A stretch of DNA of 64,000 bases from Sporolactobacillus putidus (GCF_014647035.1 NZ_BMOK01000005.1:124001-188000); one strand, 5' to 3'. Counted from the first letter of the stretch, positions 43,956 to 53,568 are shown. Made by a program: numbers and translations. Notes: a model not told the origin generated them from the letters alone.

Positions 43956-44504
43956 ATGAACACGATCGTTATGTTGTCAGGCAGTCCGGCACCCGCATCC
44001 CGTTCGGAAAAGGTGCTTCAATATATAGGAAAAATGCTGGGCGGGCAAAATTTTACCGTGAAAATGATGTCGGTTCGGGAAGTCTCTCCTGAAACCCTGT
44101 TTCACGGCGACTATCAAGCGGCGGAAATCGTTAGAATTTCGGAATGCCTTGCCCGGGCGGATGGCGTTATCATCGTCTCTCCGGTGTACAAAGTGTCGCT
44201 TACGGGCATATTAAAAGCATTGCTGGATCTCCTGCCGAGAGATATTTTTAAGGGAAAACCTGTCTTGCCGATTATGGTCGGCGGAACTGAAAAACATTTT
44301 ATGGCTCTGGATTACGCATTGAAACCGGTACTTTCTTTTATGAAAGGTGAATTGCTTCAAGGCGTCTACGTCCTGGAAAAATGGGTTGACCAATCGGCGA
44401 ACCCACCGATTCAGGATGAGAACACGGTTCGGCGGATCGAGGGACAGATTGATCAGCTGATCGATCATATTCGGAAAAATGGAAATGTATCGGCGAACAG
44501 CTGA
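43956..44504 (+). CDS. NADPH-dependent FMN reductase (SsuE-like)
   Basis: 182 residues from ATG 43956 (AGGGGG SD). The frame reaches further upstream, but that part covers the SASP gene region. Flavodoxin-like fold: MLSGSPAPASRSEKVLQYIG phosphate loop, GVIIVSPVYKVSLTGILKALLDLL, and MVGGTEKHFMALDYALKPVL. SsuE-type enzymes supply reduced FMN to alkanesulfonate monooxygenases or similar. No sulfonate genes are adjacent, so the partner is unknown. Confidence 0.85.
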   Translation: MNTIVMLSGSPAPASRSEKVLQYIGKMLGGQNFTVKMMSVREVSPETLFHGDYQAAEIVRISECLARADGVIIVSPVYKVSLTGILKALLDLLPRDIFKGKPVLPIMVGGTEKHFMALDYALKPVLSFMKGELLQGVYVLEKWVDQSANPPIQDENTVRRIEGQIDQLIDHIRKNGNVSANS

Positions 44505-44548
44505 AATTTTAGAAAACCGGTGAATCTTTGGCAAAGGGTGGCATGGGA

Positions 44549-45418
44549 ATGGCAAAAGGCAGACTGGATCAGGCAGACCTCACTCAAAACATTGAAAGCA
44601 GAAGAAAATATAATAAGAAATTAGAGAAGTATCAGCTAAGGCTTCTTGCGCTGCAGCACCAGCTCGTTGAAAATAAAATTGCCGTCATTTTTGTTTTCGA
44701 AGGCTGGGACGCTGCCGGAAAGGGCAGCGCGATCAAACGGGCGGTCGCCAACCTTGATCCGAGGCGTGTTCGTGTAACCTCGATCGCCGCTCCGGCCCCC
44801 CACGAAAAAAGGTATCATTATATGCAGCGCTTCTGGCGCAAAATTCCACAATACGGCCAGATCGCGATTTTCGACCGTTCCTGGTATGGCCGGGTCCTTG
44901 TCGAGCGGGTTGAGGGTTTTGCGGAGAAAAAAGAATGGAAACGTGCCTATGAAGAAATTAACGATTTTGAAAAACTGCTGACCGACGATCACTATATCAT
45001 TGAAAAATTCTGGCTGCATATCAGCAAGGATGAACAATACAAGCGTTTTAAGGAACGCGAGGAAAACCCGATGAAGCGCTGGAAGATTACAAGTGAAGAC
45101 TGGCGCAACCGGGCGAAATGGGACGAGTACGCCGAAGCGGCTGAAGAGATGTTTGAAAAAACGGATCGTCCGAACGCACCCTGGCATATTATTCCGGCAA
45201 ACAGCAAGTGGTTTGCCCGTATCGCCGTGGTGAAACAGATGGTCAAGGCCATTGAAAATTATTTAATAAAACGCGGAATCCCCATTCAGTCTTTTCCGGA
45301 TCGTGACGATAACGATGGTCCGGAGAATAAGTTTGAGGAAAGTTCTGTTCCTGAAAAAAATTCCGAAAAAAACGTTTCCGGCAAAATCGCTGAGACGGCG
45401 GAGTCAGGCAGGAATTGA
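44549..45418 (+). CDS. Polyphosphate kinase 2 (PPK2) family protein
   Basis: 289 residues from ATG 44549 (AAGGGTGG about 8 nt upstream; ATG 44543 or TTG 44528 are possible). P-loop FEGWDAAGKGSAIK near residue 50, lid/PPK2 motifs PHEKRYHYMQRFWRKIP, Walker B IAIFDRSWYGRVLVERVEGF, and WHIIPANSKWFAR. Transfers phosphate between polyphosphate and nucleotides. The C-terminal 45 residues are a low-complexity acidic tail. First of three polyphosphate genes in a row. Confidence 0.9.
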   Translation: MAKGRLDQADLTQNIESRRKYNKKLEKYQLRLLALQHQLVENKIAVIFVFEGWDAAGKGSAIKRAVANLDPRRVRVTSIAAPAPHEKRYHYMQRFWRKIPQYGQIAIFDRSWYGRVLVERVEGFAEKKEWKRAYEEINDFEKLLTDDHYIIEKFWLHISKDEQYKRFKEREENPMKRWKITSEDWRNRAKWDEYAEAAEEMFEKTDRPNAPWHIIPANSKWFARIAVVKQMVKAIENYLIKRGIPIQSFPDRDDNDGPENKFEESSVPEKNSEKNVSGKIAETAESGRN

Positions 45419-45599
45419 CAGAAACAGGATGAATGAAATCACTCTTTTTTAGTTCAGAAATGAATTGAAGGTCAACACAAAGCGTTCAACGCCCTGATTT
45501 TCGGGTGCTGGCGCTTTTACACCGTTTACCGACATTCAGATCGTTTTCAAAGTTTTTAATCCCCATTTCTTTTTGAATTAAGATATACTTTAAGTGCGG

Positions 45600-45763
45600 A
45601 AAAATGGCGGCGAAGGCTGGGCGGCAAGCAGTGAATGCTGCATGCCGGGCCTTGCCGGGATACCCACCTGAAGTAAACGGGCCGCTTAAGCTGCGGAGAA
45701 AGAAGCCATATCCAGGGGCCTGCCAGGCAAACAGGTTCATTTGCACTCATTTCGGGTTCTTAT
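45600..45763 (+). other. GC-rich, possibly structured leader of the ppx gene
   Basis: Gap 45419-45787. A possible -10 TATACT near 45584 is followed by GC-rich sequence with nested pairing: ggcaag (45623-45628) / cttgcc (45651-45656) enclosing gcag/ctgc, then ccgc/gcgg and gcct/aggc hairpins. No known riboswitch class recognised. Confidence 0.35.
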
Positions 45764-45787
45764 ATGATCAGTGAGGGGGTCCATAAT

Positions 45788-47344
45788 GTGGAGATTTTAC
45801 AGAAGCATGCGATGATCGATATCGGTTCCAACTCCATTCGGCTGGTAGTTATAGGCATCGACAAGAACTTTTTTTTTGAGGAACTGCATAACTTCAAGGC
45901 GGTTGCCAGACTCAGCGACTACATAGATGCAAACGACAATCTGGATCAGGAAGGAATCTCCATTCTTCTGACTGTTCTGAAACGGTTTCAATCAATTCTC
46001 GGCCGGGAAAAAAATGTGACGGTGGTCGATGCCGTTGCAACGGCGGCGATGCGAAAAGCGAAGAATCGCGATCGTGTATTTGCCCTTGTTAAAAAACAGA
46101 CAGGGCTGGCCATCCGCCTGCTTCCGGGTTTAAAAGAAGCTTATTATGGCTATTATGCGATCATCAACTCAACATTCATAGAAAACGGCATTTCCATCGA
46201 TATCGGCGGCGGAAGTACTGAAGTTACGATGTTTCTGAATCGCAAGCTGATTCACGCACATTCTTTTTCATTCGGTGCTGTAACTCTATATAATACGTTC
46301 TACGCGAGCGGGGACATTAACGCAGGAAAAATGCTGGAACTATTCCTCATCAAGACTTTTTCACAATTCGACTGGCTGATCAACCAGGAGCTTCCGGTAA
46401 TCGGCATAGGCGGGAGCGCGCGCAACCTGGCACGTATTGACCAGATACAGGAGCATTATCCGATGGTTGGCCTTCACCAGTATACAATGCCGCGTGAACG
46501 TCTGAGCGAGCTGACGAATACGCTGGCGTCGATGACGGTTGAAGCACGCGAGTCGATGGACGGTCTTTCTAAAGACCGTGCGGATATCATCCTTCCGGCG
46601 GCCGTCGTCATCAATACGCTTGTCGGGCTGAACCATGGCCACGCGTTCATGCTGAGCGGCGAAGGGATCCGTGAAGGCGTCTTTTATGAATGGCTGCTGG
46701 GTGCAAGGGGTGTGAATCAAATTCCTTACGTGCTTAATGAAAGCATTCGTCATCTGAGAAAAAATTTTAATCTGGATGCAAACCATACAAGCTACGTTAA
46801 AGCGCTTGCGTTTCAGATCTTCGACGGAATCAGCCCGGTGATCGAACGGAAGTTTTCTGAAAAAAGAACGGCGTGGATACTGTCGCATAGTGCGGACTTA
46901 GCTTATATCGGTGAATATGTGAATAACGAATCGAGCAGCGCGCATACCTTTTATTTATTGACAAATATTAATATCAACGGTATCAGCCATCACGACCGCC
47001 TCGCCATCGCGCTTATCGCCTCGTTCAAGTCGCGGGCAAACCTTCTTGATTTTGCCGCGCCGTTTCAGAAAATGGTCACCAAAGAGGAACTGAGGCTATA
47101 CGAGACTCTGGGTGCGGTGCTGCGTCTGGCTCATGATTTCGATCGGACAAGACAGCATGTTGTTGATGAAGTCAAGGTTAAAATCTCAAGAAAAAAACCG
47201 CTGCAGCTCAGTGCCTATTATCACGATGATCCGTTCTTCGAAGACCAGGCGGCGCAAAAACACAAGAAACATCTTGAACGCGCGCTCCAGATGCCGGTTG
47301 CCATCACCTTTAAAGAACGTGCGGGCCATTTATTTAAGCGATAA
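45788..47344 (+). CDS. ppx: Exopolyphosphatase (Ppx/GppA family)
   Basis: 518 residues from GTG 45788 (GAGGGGG 8 nt upstream; ATG 45764 lacks an SD). ASKHA fold: first phosphate loop MIDIGSNSIRLVVIG, catalytic region LKEAYYGYYAIIN with Glu, second loop SIDIGGGSTEVTMF, and VIGIGGSARNLARI. The C-terminal part (330-518) is the HD-like helical domain. Releases phosphate from polyphosphate ends, or hydrolyses pppGpp. The next gene is a truncated ppk1. Confidence 0.9.
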   Translation: MEILQKHAMIDIGSNSIRLVVIGIDKNFFFEELHNFKAVARLSDYIDANDNLDQEGISILLTVLKRFQSILGREKNVTVVDAVATAAMRKAKNRDRVFALVKKQTGLAIRLLPGLKEAYYGYYAIINSTFIENGISIDIGGGSTEVTMFLNRKLIHAHSFSFGAVTLYNTFYASGDINAGKMLELFLIKTFSQFDWLINQELPVIGIGGSARNLARIDQIQEHYPMVGLHQYTMPRERLSELTNTLASMTVEARESMDGLSKDRADIILPAAVVINTLVGLNHGHAFMLSGEGIREGVFYEWLLGARGVNQIPYVLNESIRHLRKNFNLDANHTSYVKALAFQIFDGISPVIERKFSEKRTAWILSHSADLAYIGEYVNNESSSAHTFYLLTNININGISHHDRLAIALIASFKSRANLLDFAAPFQKMVTKEELRLYETLGAVLRLAHDFDRTRQHVVDEVKVKISRKKPLQLSAYYHDDPFFEDQAAQKHKKHLERALQMPVAITFKERAGHLFKR

Positions 47345-47356
47345 GGGAGCAGGGAC

Positions 47357-48241
47357 ATGAATCCGGAAAATCCCGCCATTGAAAAAAATAAAGTGTTCAG
47401 CCGGCTGGTATTAAACTATCGCCGGCTTCAAGAGAGGAGAAAGGGGCGGGGCACGCTTTCCGGCGATATGCGGCTGATCAGTGCGGTTGCAGGCAATCTT
47501 GATGACTTTTTTGCTTCAGGAGCCGTTTTTTTGAATGAAGAATGCGGTCTGGCAGAGGACAAAGAGATACGTAAAGAAGGGGCATTTTTCAGCCTCTGCC
47601 ATCAGATTGCCTCGGAACGGGACGACTTTTTCCAGAAGATCGTCCGCCCCAAATTGCTGAACGAAGATATCATTTATGACTTCTCTGCTTTTCCATCGAG
47701 GCCGGCGGATCGCGCACTTCTTAATGACCGTTTTGAAAAAATTGTTTTTCCGGCACTCACCCCTCTGGCCCTTGATGCGTCGCATCCCTTCCCCAAACTG
47801 CAGAACCGGACGTTGAATCTGGCCGCCGCCATGAAGCGTGATGGAAAGAAGAGTCTCGTCCTTGTTCAGGTTCCTGCCCTGCTTCCGCGCTGCTTCCTGC
47901 TGTCTGAAAAACCGCCTGTGTTTGTCTTTCTTGAAGCCATGATCATGCGTTTGATCACAAGGCTGTTCAGTGGTCCGGTCACTGAAGTCTCCCCTTTCAG
48001 AGTAACGCGCGAAGAGGCTGCCCCCGCATTGGCTGATGAAACCGAGCAAAACTGCCGGGGGAAAGTTGTCCGTCTAGAAGTTCAGACACCTGTCTCTCCT
48101 TTTATTAAATTAACATTGATGGAGGTTCTGGAACTGGAAGAAAGAAATGTCTTTCTGTCCGGAAGCCCGATTGATCTTAGCTGTTTAACGGTGATTAGCG
48201 ATTACATGGATGCGCAGTATCCCCCATTGATCTGTCCCTGA
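47357..48241 (+). pseudogene. Polyphosphate kinase 1 fragment: N-terminal and head domains only
   Basis: 294 residues against about 690-720 for PPK1. N domain and head domain are present (FPALTPLALDASHPFPKLQN and VFLSGSPIDLSCLTVISDYM). The protein stops at YPPLICP, just where the catalytic C1 domain should begin. Both catalytic His residues are thus absent. No downstream frame restores them. SD ggagcaggg and ATG are intact and the gene is coupled to ppx, so a head-domain-only protein may still be made. Pseudogene is the simplest reading. Confidence 0.8.
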
Positions 48242-48367
48242 TTTGCCGTCAACCGCCGAAATGCACAATTTTCAGCATGCACTTGTCAAAACCGGCCGGA
48301 TGGTGGACAATGGTGATGTTTGCAAGATGAGAAAATTACGGTCCATCCATTGGGAAGGAGTCTGGCA

Positions 48368-49369
48368 ATGTCTATTCTAGTTTTGGGCGGTGCGGGCTAC
48401 ATTGGTTCGCATGCCGTCTATCAGCTGATTGATGCGGGGGAAGACGTGATCGTTGTCGACAACCTGCAGACCGGACACAGGAAAGCGCTGCATCCGGACG
48501 CTAAATTCTACGAAGGCGATATTCGCGACAAGGCGTTTCTCGATTCCGTGTTTAAAAAAGAGAACATTGAGGGCGTCATCCATTTTGCCGCCAATTCGCT
48601 GGTCGGCGAATCGGTCGAAAAACCGCTGAAGTATTTCAATAACAATGTCTACGGCATGCAGATCCTGCTGGAAGTAATGAAGGACAACGGGGTGCGGCAC
48701 ATTGTCTTCTCGTCGACGGCGGCGACTTACGGCGAACCGGAACAGGTGCCGATCACCGAGGAGATGCCGACGCTGCCGACCAATCCGTACGGCGAGACGA
48801 AGCTGGCGATGGAAAAAATGATGAAGTGGTGCGACCGCGCCTACGGTATGCGCTTTGTCGCCCTGCGCTACTTCAACGTGGCCGGCGCGAGCAAAACGGG
48901 CAAAATCGGTGAAGACCACCACCCGGAAACGCATCTGATGCCGATTGTGCTGCAGGTGGCCGCCGGCGAAAGGAACAAAATTTCGATTTTCGGGGACGAC
49001 TATCCGACAAGGGACGGCACCTGTATCCGTGACTATGTGCATATAGAAGATCTGATTGCCGCACACCGGCTGGCGCTCAGTTACCTGCTTGAGGGCGGCA
49101 AAAGCGATGTGTTCAATTTGGGTTCAAGCGAAGGCTTCTCCGTGAAAGAAATCATTGAGGCAGCACGCAAAGTAACGGGCAGGGAGATTCCGGCGGAAGT
49201 GGCGCCGCGCCGCGCCGGCGATCCGAGCACCCTGATTGCCTCTTCCGAGAAAGCGAAGAAGATTCTCGGCTGGAAGCCGGAGCACACGAACATTCCGGAA
49301 ATCCTGGCGGACGCCTGGGAGTGGCACAGCAGCCATCCGAAGGGCTACGCCACTGTAAAAACAAACTGA
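48368..49369 (+). CDS. galE: UDP-glucose 4-epimerase
   Basis: 333 residues from ATG 48368 (GGAAGGAG SD; the upstream in-frame ATG at 48320 lacks one). Rossmann start [16 protein letters not shown], the catalytic SST region [12 protein letters not shown], the YxxxK motif [13 protein letters not shown], and the sugar-binding RYFNVAGA, all typical of GalE. Interconverts UDP-glucose and UDP-galactose for the Leloir pathway and cell-wall polymers. Codon use is GC-rich. No other gal genes nearby. Confidence 0.94.
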   Translation: MSILVLGGAGYIGSHAVYQLIDAGEDVIVVDNLQTGHRKALHPDAKFYEGDIRDKAFLDSVFKKENIEGVIHFAANSLVGESVEKPLKYFNNNVYGMQILLEVMKDNGVRHIVFSSTAATYGEPEQVPITEEMPTLPTNPYGETKLAMEKMMKWCDRAYGMRFVALRYFNVAGASKTGKIGEDHHPETHLMPIVLQVAAGERNKISIFGDDYPTRDGTCIRDYVHIEDLIAAHRLALSYLLEGGKSDVFNLGSSEGFSVKEIIEAARKVTGREIPAEVAPRRAGDPSTLIASSEKAKKILGWKPEHTNIPEILADAWEWHSSHPKGYATVKTN

Positions 49370-49460
49370 GAAAGCGTCCTTATCTGTTCACCGGAAGCGG
49401 CTATTTCCCGCAGAATTTCGATGCTGGAAAATTTTGATTTCCAAGATTGTCGACAGAGTT

Positions 49461-49489
49461 TTGACACAAAAGAGATTTCGATGTACAAT
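49461..49489 (+). promoter_or_regulatory. Promoter of the met operon
   Basis: TTGACA, exactly 17 nt, TACAAT. It lies 25 nt before the SAM riboswitch. Confidence 0.85.
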
Positions 49490-49513
49490 CATATCACTAA
49501 CCAATTGAATACA

Positions 49514-49671
49514 TTCTTATCCAGAGTGGTGGAGGGACTGGCCCGATGAAGCCCGGCAACCCAATTGTTATATTAATTCAGGTGCCAATTCCTGCAAAAT
49601 CCGTATTTGGATTTTGAAAGATAAGAGAAGAATCGGATCGATAAAGCTTCTCTTAGCGGGAAGCTTTTTTT
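49514..49671 (+). promoter_or_regulatory. SAM-I (S-box) riboswitch with terminator
   Basis: Aptamer 49514-49627: P1 tcttat/ataaga, kink-turn region agagtggtggagggactg, gcccgatgaagcccggcaac core, and P3/P4 hairpins. The expression platform is explicit: taagagaag (49622-49630) can pair with cttctctta (49647-49655) as antiterminator, while aaagcttc/gaagcttt (49643-49668) plus a T-run forms the terminator. SAM favours P1 and so termination: OFF switch. Confidence 0.95.
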
Positions 49672-49751
49672 ATTGCCGGATTTCTTTGGAAAGAAGTATC
49701 TGAAGGTTGGAAAACATAGTAATCACGTAAAAAATATAGGGGGAAAACAGA

Positions 49752-50570
49752 TTGAAAAAGTTTACAAAAGTCTTGTCGGCTGCCTTGATTGTTTCATTGA
49801 TTTTTGTACTGACCGCGTGCGGCAGCAGTTCTTCAGGCGGATTAAGCACGAAGGATATCACTGTCGGTGTAACCGGCGGCCCGCACCAGCAAGTCATGGA
49901 AGAAGTGGCCAAGCTGGCTAAAAAAGACGGGCTCACCATTCACTTGAAGGTTTTCAATGATTACAACACACCGAATACGGCGCTGAATGATAAAGAGCTG
50001 GACGCAAACAGCTATCAGACAATGCCCTTTCTGAAGAATCAGATTTCGAACAAGGGTTATAAGATTACAGACGCATTTAAAACAGTCGCTTTTCCGATGG
50101 GCATTTATTCAAAGAGTATTAAAAGTCTGAAGGATCTTAAAAACGGAGACAAAATTGCCGTGCCGAATGACCCTGCTAATGAACTTCGTGCGCTGAAGCT
50201 GTTTGAGAAAGCCGGCGTTATTACGCTGAAAAAGGGTTCAGGCATAACGTCGACGAAGAGAGATGTCGTCAGCAATCCGAAAAACTTGCAGATCGTTGAA
50301 CTGGATGCCGCTCAGCTTCCGGCGCAGCTTAATGAAGTGGCCGCCGCAGCGATCAATACGAACTTTGCGATGGGCGCCGGTCTGACGGTTTTAAAAGATT
50401 CCATCTTCCATGAACCGCTGGTTAACAACCCATACTCTAACTATTTTGTCGTTCGTACCGATAACAAGAATGACAAAGTCGTTAAACAGATTGAAAAATA
50501 CTATCATTCTACTGAAGTCAAAGCATTTATTCAGAAAACGTTCGGCGGTTCTGTTGTTCCTGCATGGTAA
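49752..50570 (+). CDS. metQ: Methionine ABC transporter substrate-binding lipoprotein
   Basis: 272 residues from TTG 49752 (ATAGGGGGA SD). Lipoprotein signal with lipobox LTAC at about 20-23. NLPA family: GVTGGPHQQVMEEVAKLAKK, LDANSYQTMPFLKNQ, and KIAVPNDPANELRALKLFEK are characteristic. Captures D/L-methionine for MetNI. Downstream of the S-box, so made when SAM is low. Confidence 0.93.
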   Translation: MKKFTKVLSAALIVSLIFVLTACGSSSSGGLSTKDITVGVTGGPHQQVMEEVAKLAKKDGLTIHLKVFNDYNTPNTALNDKELDANSYQTMPFLKNQISNKGYKITDAFKTVAFPMGIYSKSIKSLKDLKNGDKIAVPNDPANELRALKLFEKAGVITLKKGSGITSTKRDVVSNPKNLQIVELDAAQLPAQLNEVAAAAINTNFAMGAGLTVLKDSIFHEPLVNNPYSNYFVVRTDNKNDKVVKQIEKYYHSTEVKAFIQKTFGGSVVPAW

Positions 50571-50582
50571 GGAGGAAGCATT

Positions 50583-51596
50583 TTGATCAAGCTGGAGCAT
50601 GTGTCAAAAACATTTAAAGTGGGCAAAAACAATATTGAAGCTTTGAAAGACGTATCTGTGGAGATTAATAAAGGCGAGATCTTCGGCGTGATCGGTTACA
50701 GCGGGGCGGGAAAAAGTACATTGATTCGCTGCGTGAATTTGCTGGAGCGGCCGACCGCGGGAAAAGTATTTGTCGATGACGTAGATATCCTGTCCCTCGA
50801 TAAGAAGGGCCTTCAAAAACTGCGCCGGAAAATCGGGATGATATTCCAGGGCTACAATCTGCTGGCGACGGCCAATGTTTATGAAAATGTGGCGATTCCG
50901 CTTAAATTGGAAGGCGTTCCTAAAAATGAAATTAAAGCCAGGACTGAAAAGTATCTGGAGATTGTCGGCCTGAGCGATCGCAGCCAGGCGTTCCCGAGCC
51001 AGCTTTCAGGCGGACAAAAGCAGCGCGTTGCGATTGCCCGCGCTCTGGCCCATGAGCCGGAAGTGCTGCTCAGCGATGAAGCGACGAGTGCGCTTGACCC
51101 GAATACAACGGATTCGATCCTTGAACTCCTGCTCAAGGTGAATAAAGAACTCGGCATTACGATCTTCCTGATCACTCATGAACTGAATGTGATTCAGCGC
51201 ATTTGCGACAGGGTCGCTGTGATGGAGAAGGGGCAAATTGTTGAAACGGGATCGGTTGTGGACATATTCGCTCGGCCGAAAGAGGCGATGACCAAACAAT
51301 TTGTCCGCGGCGAATCGCGCTTCAGCATTCCTCCGAAACTGCTGAAAGATTTACTTGCTTCAGGTAAACTGGTAAATCTGACTTTTCTGGGCGAATCGGC
51401 GAAGGATCCGGCTCTTGCCACCCTGGCAAAGCGGTTTGATGTACTTCCAAGCATCATTGCCGGCGGTATCGATCAATTGAAGGATCAGTCGATCGGCAAC
51501 TTGCTGGTCCATCTCAAAGGGGAGCCGGAGCAAATTGAAGCGGCGGTCCGTTTTTTGAAAGACGAGCGGATTATTGTGGAAGAGGTGAACGGCTGA
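50583..51596 (+). CDS. metN: Methionine ABC transporter ATPase
   Basis: 337 residues from TTG 50583 (GGAGGA SD), 13 nt after metQ. ABC domain with Walker A GYSGAGKST, signature QLSGGQKQRVAIARAL, and Walker B EVLLSDEATSAL. The C-terminal 90 residues are the NIL regulatory domain (LVNLTFLGESAKDPALATLA) that binds methionine and gives trans-inhibition. Energises methionine import. Confidence 0.94.
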   Translation: MIKLEHVSKTFKVGKNNIEALKDVSVEINKGEIFGVIGYSGAGKSTLIRCVNLLERPTAGKVFVDDVDILSLDKKGLQKLRRKIGMIFQGYNLLATANVYENVAIPLKLEGVPKNEIKARTEKYLEIVGLSDRSQAFPSQLSGGQKQRVAIARALAHEPEVLLSDEATSALDPNTTDSILELLLKVNKELGITIFLITHELNVIQRICDRVAVMEKGQIVETGSVVDIFARPKEAMTKQFVRGESRFSIPPKLLKDLLASGKLVNLTFLGESAKDPALATLAKRFDVLPSIIAGGIDQLKDQSIGNLLVHLKGEPEQIEAAVRFLKDERIIVEEVNG

Positions 51597-51597
51597 C

Positions 51598-52260
51598 ATG
51601 TCAGACTTTTTGAATCAGTGGGGCGGCTCTATTTGGCAGGGATTTGTAGAGACGATGCAGATGACTGTTATCTCTCTGATCATTTCCATTCTGATCGGAA
51701 TCCCGTTAGGCGTTTTTCTTGTTCTGACGCGCAAAAGCGGTCAGGCGGAGAATCTTCCTGTCTACACATTTCTCAACGCGTTCATTAATGTGATCCGGTC
51801 GATTCCTTTTATCATTCTGTTATTTTTTATCCTTCCGTTTACGAAGCTGGTCGCCGGAACGACGATCGGCGTTCAGGGGGTCATTGTTCCTCTTGTCGTA
51901 GCCTGTGCGCCGTACATTGCCCGTTTAATGGAATCAGCCATGCTTGAAGTCGATCGGGGGATTATCGAGGCGTATCAGTCGATGGGCATCTCCACACCGA
52001 AAATCATCTGGAATGTGATCATTCGCGAAGCGCGTTCCTCGATTATTCTCGGCCTGACGATCGCAACGATCGGATTGATCGGCGAAACAGCGATGGCAGG
52101 CTTTGTCGGCGCGGGCGGCCTCGGTGATCTTGCTTACCAGTTCGGCTATGTCCGTTTCCAGCCGGATGTGATGTATGCCGTGATCATTATCCTTATCGTC
52201 ATCGTCCAAATTCTCCAGTCGGCTGGCAACGTGGTTGCAAGAAGACTGAAGAAAAACTAG
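51598..52260 (+). CDS. metI: Methionine ABC transporter permease
   Basis: 220 residues, 1 nt after metN. Five TM helices, MetI family: GFVETMQMTVISLIISILIG, NVIRSIPFIILLFFILPFT, and the EAA loop EAYQSMGISTPKIIWNVIIR. Forms the channel with MetN. Last gene of the operon; a strong terminator follows. Confidence 0.94.
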   Translation: MSDFLNQWGGSIWQGFVETMQMTVISLIISILIGIPLGVFLVLTRKSGQAENLPVYTFLNAFINVIRSIPFIILLFFILPFTKLVAGTTIGVQGVIVPLVVACAPYIARLMESAMLEVDRGIIEAYQSMGISTPKIIWNVIIREARSSIILGLTIATIGLIGETAMAGFVGAGGLGDLAYQFGYVRFQPDVMYAVIIILIVIVQILQSAGNVVARRLKKN

Positions 52261-52285
52261 AGCAAAAAAATCGATATGGAATATG

Positions 52286-52323
52286 CAGCCGGTCCGCAAA
52301 AAACAGCGGGCCGGCTGTTTTTT
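52286..52323 (+). terminator. Terminator of the met operon
   Basis: cagccggtccgc / gcgggccggctg stem with A-rich loop and six T. Confidence 0.88.
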
Positions 52324-52330
52324 GATGTCT

Positions 52331-52480
52331 AAGATTCGGAGCAGTTTTCAAAATTAGGAACAACTATCTGTGAATTCGGAGCAACTTAATCCTGATTCAG
52401 AGCAACTTCGTACGGATTCGGAGCAGTTTTCAAAATTAGGAACGACTTTCTGTGATTTTTGGAGTAACTTTTCCTTGATG
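52331..52480. repeat. Intergenic array of ~20-nt degenerate units, locus 1
   Basis: Seven units with the core g-g-a-g-c-a-a-c-t-t at 52338, 52357, 52378, 52399, 52420, 52439 and 52461: spacing 19, 21, 21, 21, 19, 22. Units such as attcggagcaactt and attcggagcagtttt recur. The rest of gap 52261-52729 holds the met terminator and the XRE promoter. Confidence 0.75.
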
Positions 52481-52621
52481 AGCAGGATGCACCTTTTTTA
52501 GTATGGTCAGTGGCGATTGCTGCCATGAGGCGATTTCATGTCTAATCGGAGTGATGCTTTTCTGGTTGGGGGCGATTGATCGAGATTTTGGGTCGGTCAT
52601 TATTTAGCTCTTGACAAAAAA

Positions 52622-52688
52622 ATTGACATTATTTTCAAAAGCGTGTAAATTGATTATCGAGGATAATGTTAAACTGATTTAACATTAT
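52622..52688 (+). promoter_or_regulatory. Promoter and palindromic operator of the XRE gene
   Basis: Possible -35 TTGACA at 52623 with TAAATT about 17 nt on. Then a perfect 11-bp inverted repeat ataatgttaaa/tttaacattat with a 4-nt centre (52663-52688), placed to block transcription. Likely the autoregulatory site. Confidence 0.55.
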
Positions 52689-52729
52689 GTTTATTCGACC
52701 ATACATTCCTGGTCTGGGGTGATTGATTT

Positions 52730-52945
52730 TTGCACATTCGAAATCGTGTTAAAGAGCTTCGAGCGCGCCATGATTGGACACAGTCTCAATTGGCAGACAA
52801 GGTTGGCGTCACAAGACAGACGATTGCCTCTATTGAAAAAGGGGATTATGTACCGTCGCTGCTGCTCGGTCTTCTGATCTGCAATGCGTTTGAACTCCCG
52901 ATGGAAGTAGTATTTCAATTAAATGGAGGGGAAGAACATTCATGA
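52730..52945 (+). CDS. XRE-family HTH regulator (YozG/YvaO type)
   Basis: 71 residues from TTG 52730 (GGGGTGA SD). A compact HTH: RVKELRARHDWTQSQLADKV, GVTRQTIASIEKGDYVPSLL. This small class typically pairs with a membrane protein and regulates its own operon. Here the stop overlaps the next ATG (ATGA) and a palindrome sits at the promoter. Confidence 0.88.
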   Translation: MHIRNRVKELRARHDWTQSQLADKVGVTRQTIASIEKGDYVPSLLLGLLICNAFELPMEVVFQLNGGEEHS

Positions 52946-53412
52946 AAAATCTGAGAATCTCTTTTGTTCTTTGCTTATTATCGCTTATTTTTTTAGGGCT
53001 TGCTACGATGCCTCTCATTTCCCTAGCTGTCCAATTTGCTGAAGTGATAAAATCTAATGCGGATACTTGGAACATAACGGTAAGCATGATGCCGATCCTG
53101 CCGTTCTTAATTCTCAGCATTGCAGCGCTGATTGTCTATTTTTCAAAGGGGAAAAGACAAAGACGCTCGTTTTGGCTGTGGCCTATGGTGACACCTGCAG
53201 ACGACGAGCGGGAACGGGCGATCAGTGCCGAGGCATGCCGAAAGGCGTTTGGGGCCGTATGGTTTGCCGCTCCGCTTTGTGCGATTTTAATCACTTACTA
53301 TCCTTTTTTTACCGGTAAGTTTCCGATTTTTCCTGTGATTATCGTTCTTCTGATTCCGCTGGTACAAATGACTGTTTATTTCATAGCAGTGAGGAAAATA
53401 TATCGTTCCTAG
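52942..53412 (+). CDS. Four-helix membrane protein coupled to the XRE regulator
   Basis: 156 residues with four hydrophobic segments (about 6-28, 48-68, 110-127, 130-150). A cytoplasmic loop between the second and third contains PADDERERAISAEACRKAF. Starts within the regulator's stop. No family recognised with certainty; similar regulator/membrane pairs are common in Bacillota (DUF2178/DUF3796-like). Function unknown. Confidence 0.7.
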   Translation: MKNLRISFVLCLLSLIFLGLATMPLISLAVQFAEVIKSNADTWNITVSMMPILPFLILSIAALIVYFSKGKRQRRSFWLWPMVTPADDERERAISAEACRKAFGAVWFAAPLCAILITYYPFFTGKFPIFPVIIVLLIPLVQMTVYFIAVRKIYRS

Positions 53413-53568
53413 AATACGCGGATCGTTTGCCTTCTAAAGAATGGTAAAGCGTCGGTAAGATGATAGAATAAGGATGATGGTGAAGCCTATTCAAGAAGGT
53501 TTACATGCTTGTCGTGGCGCTGATGGTCTGAATAGGTTCAATTAAGCCAATCACGGGAGAATAGTGGG

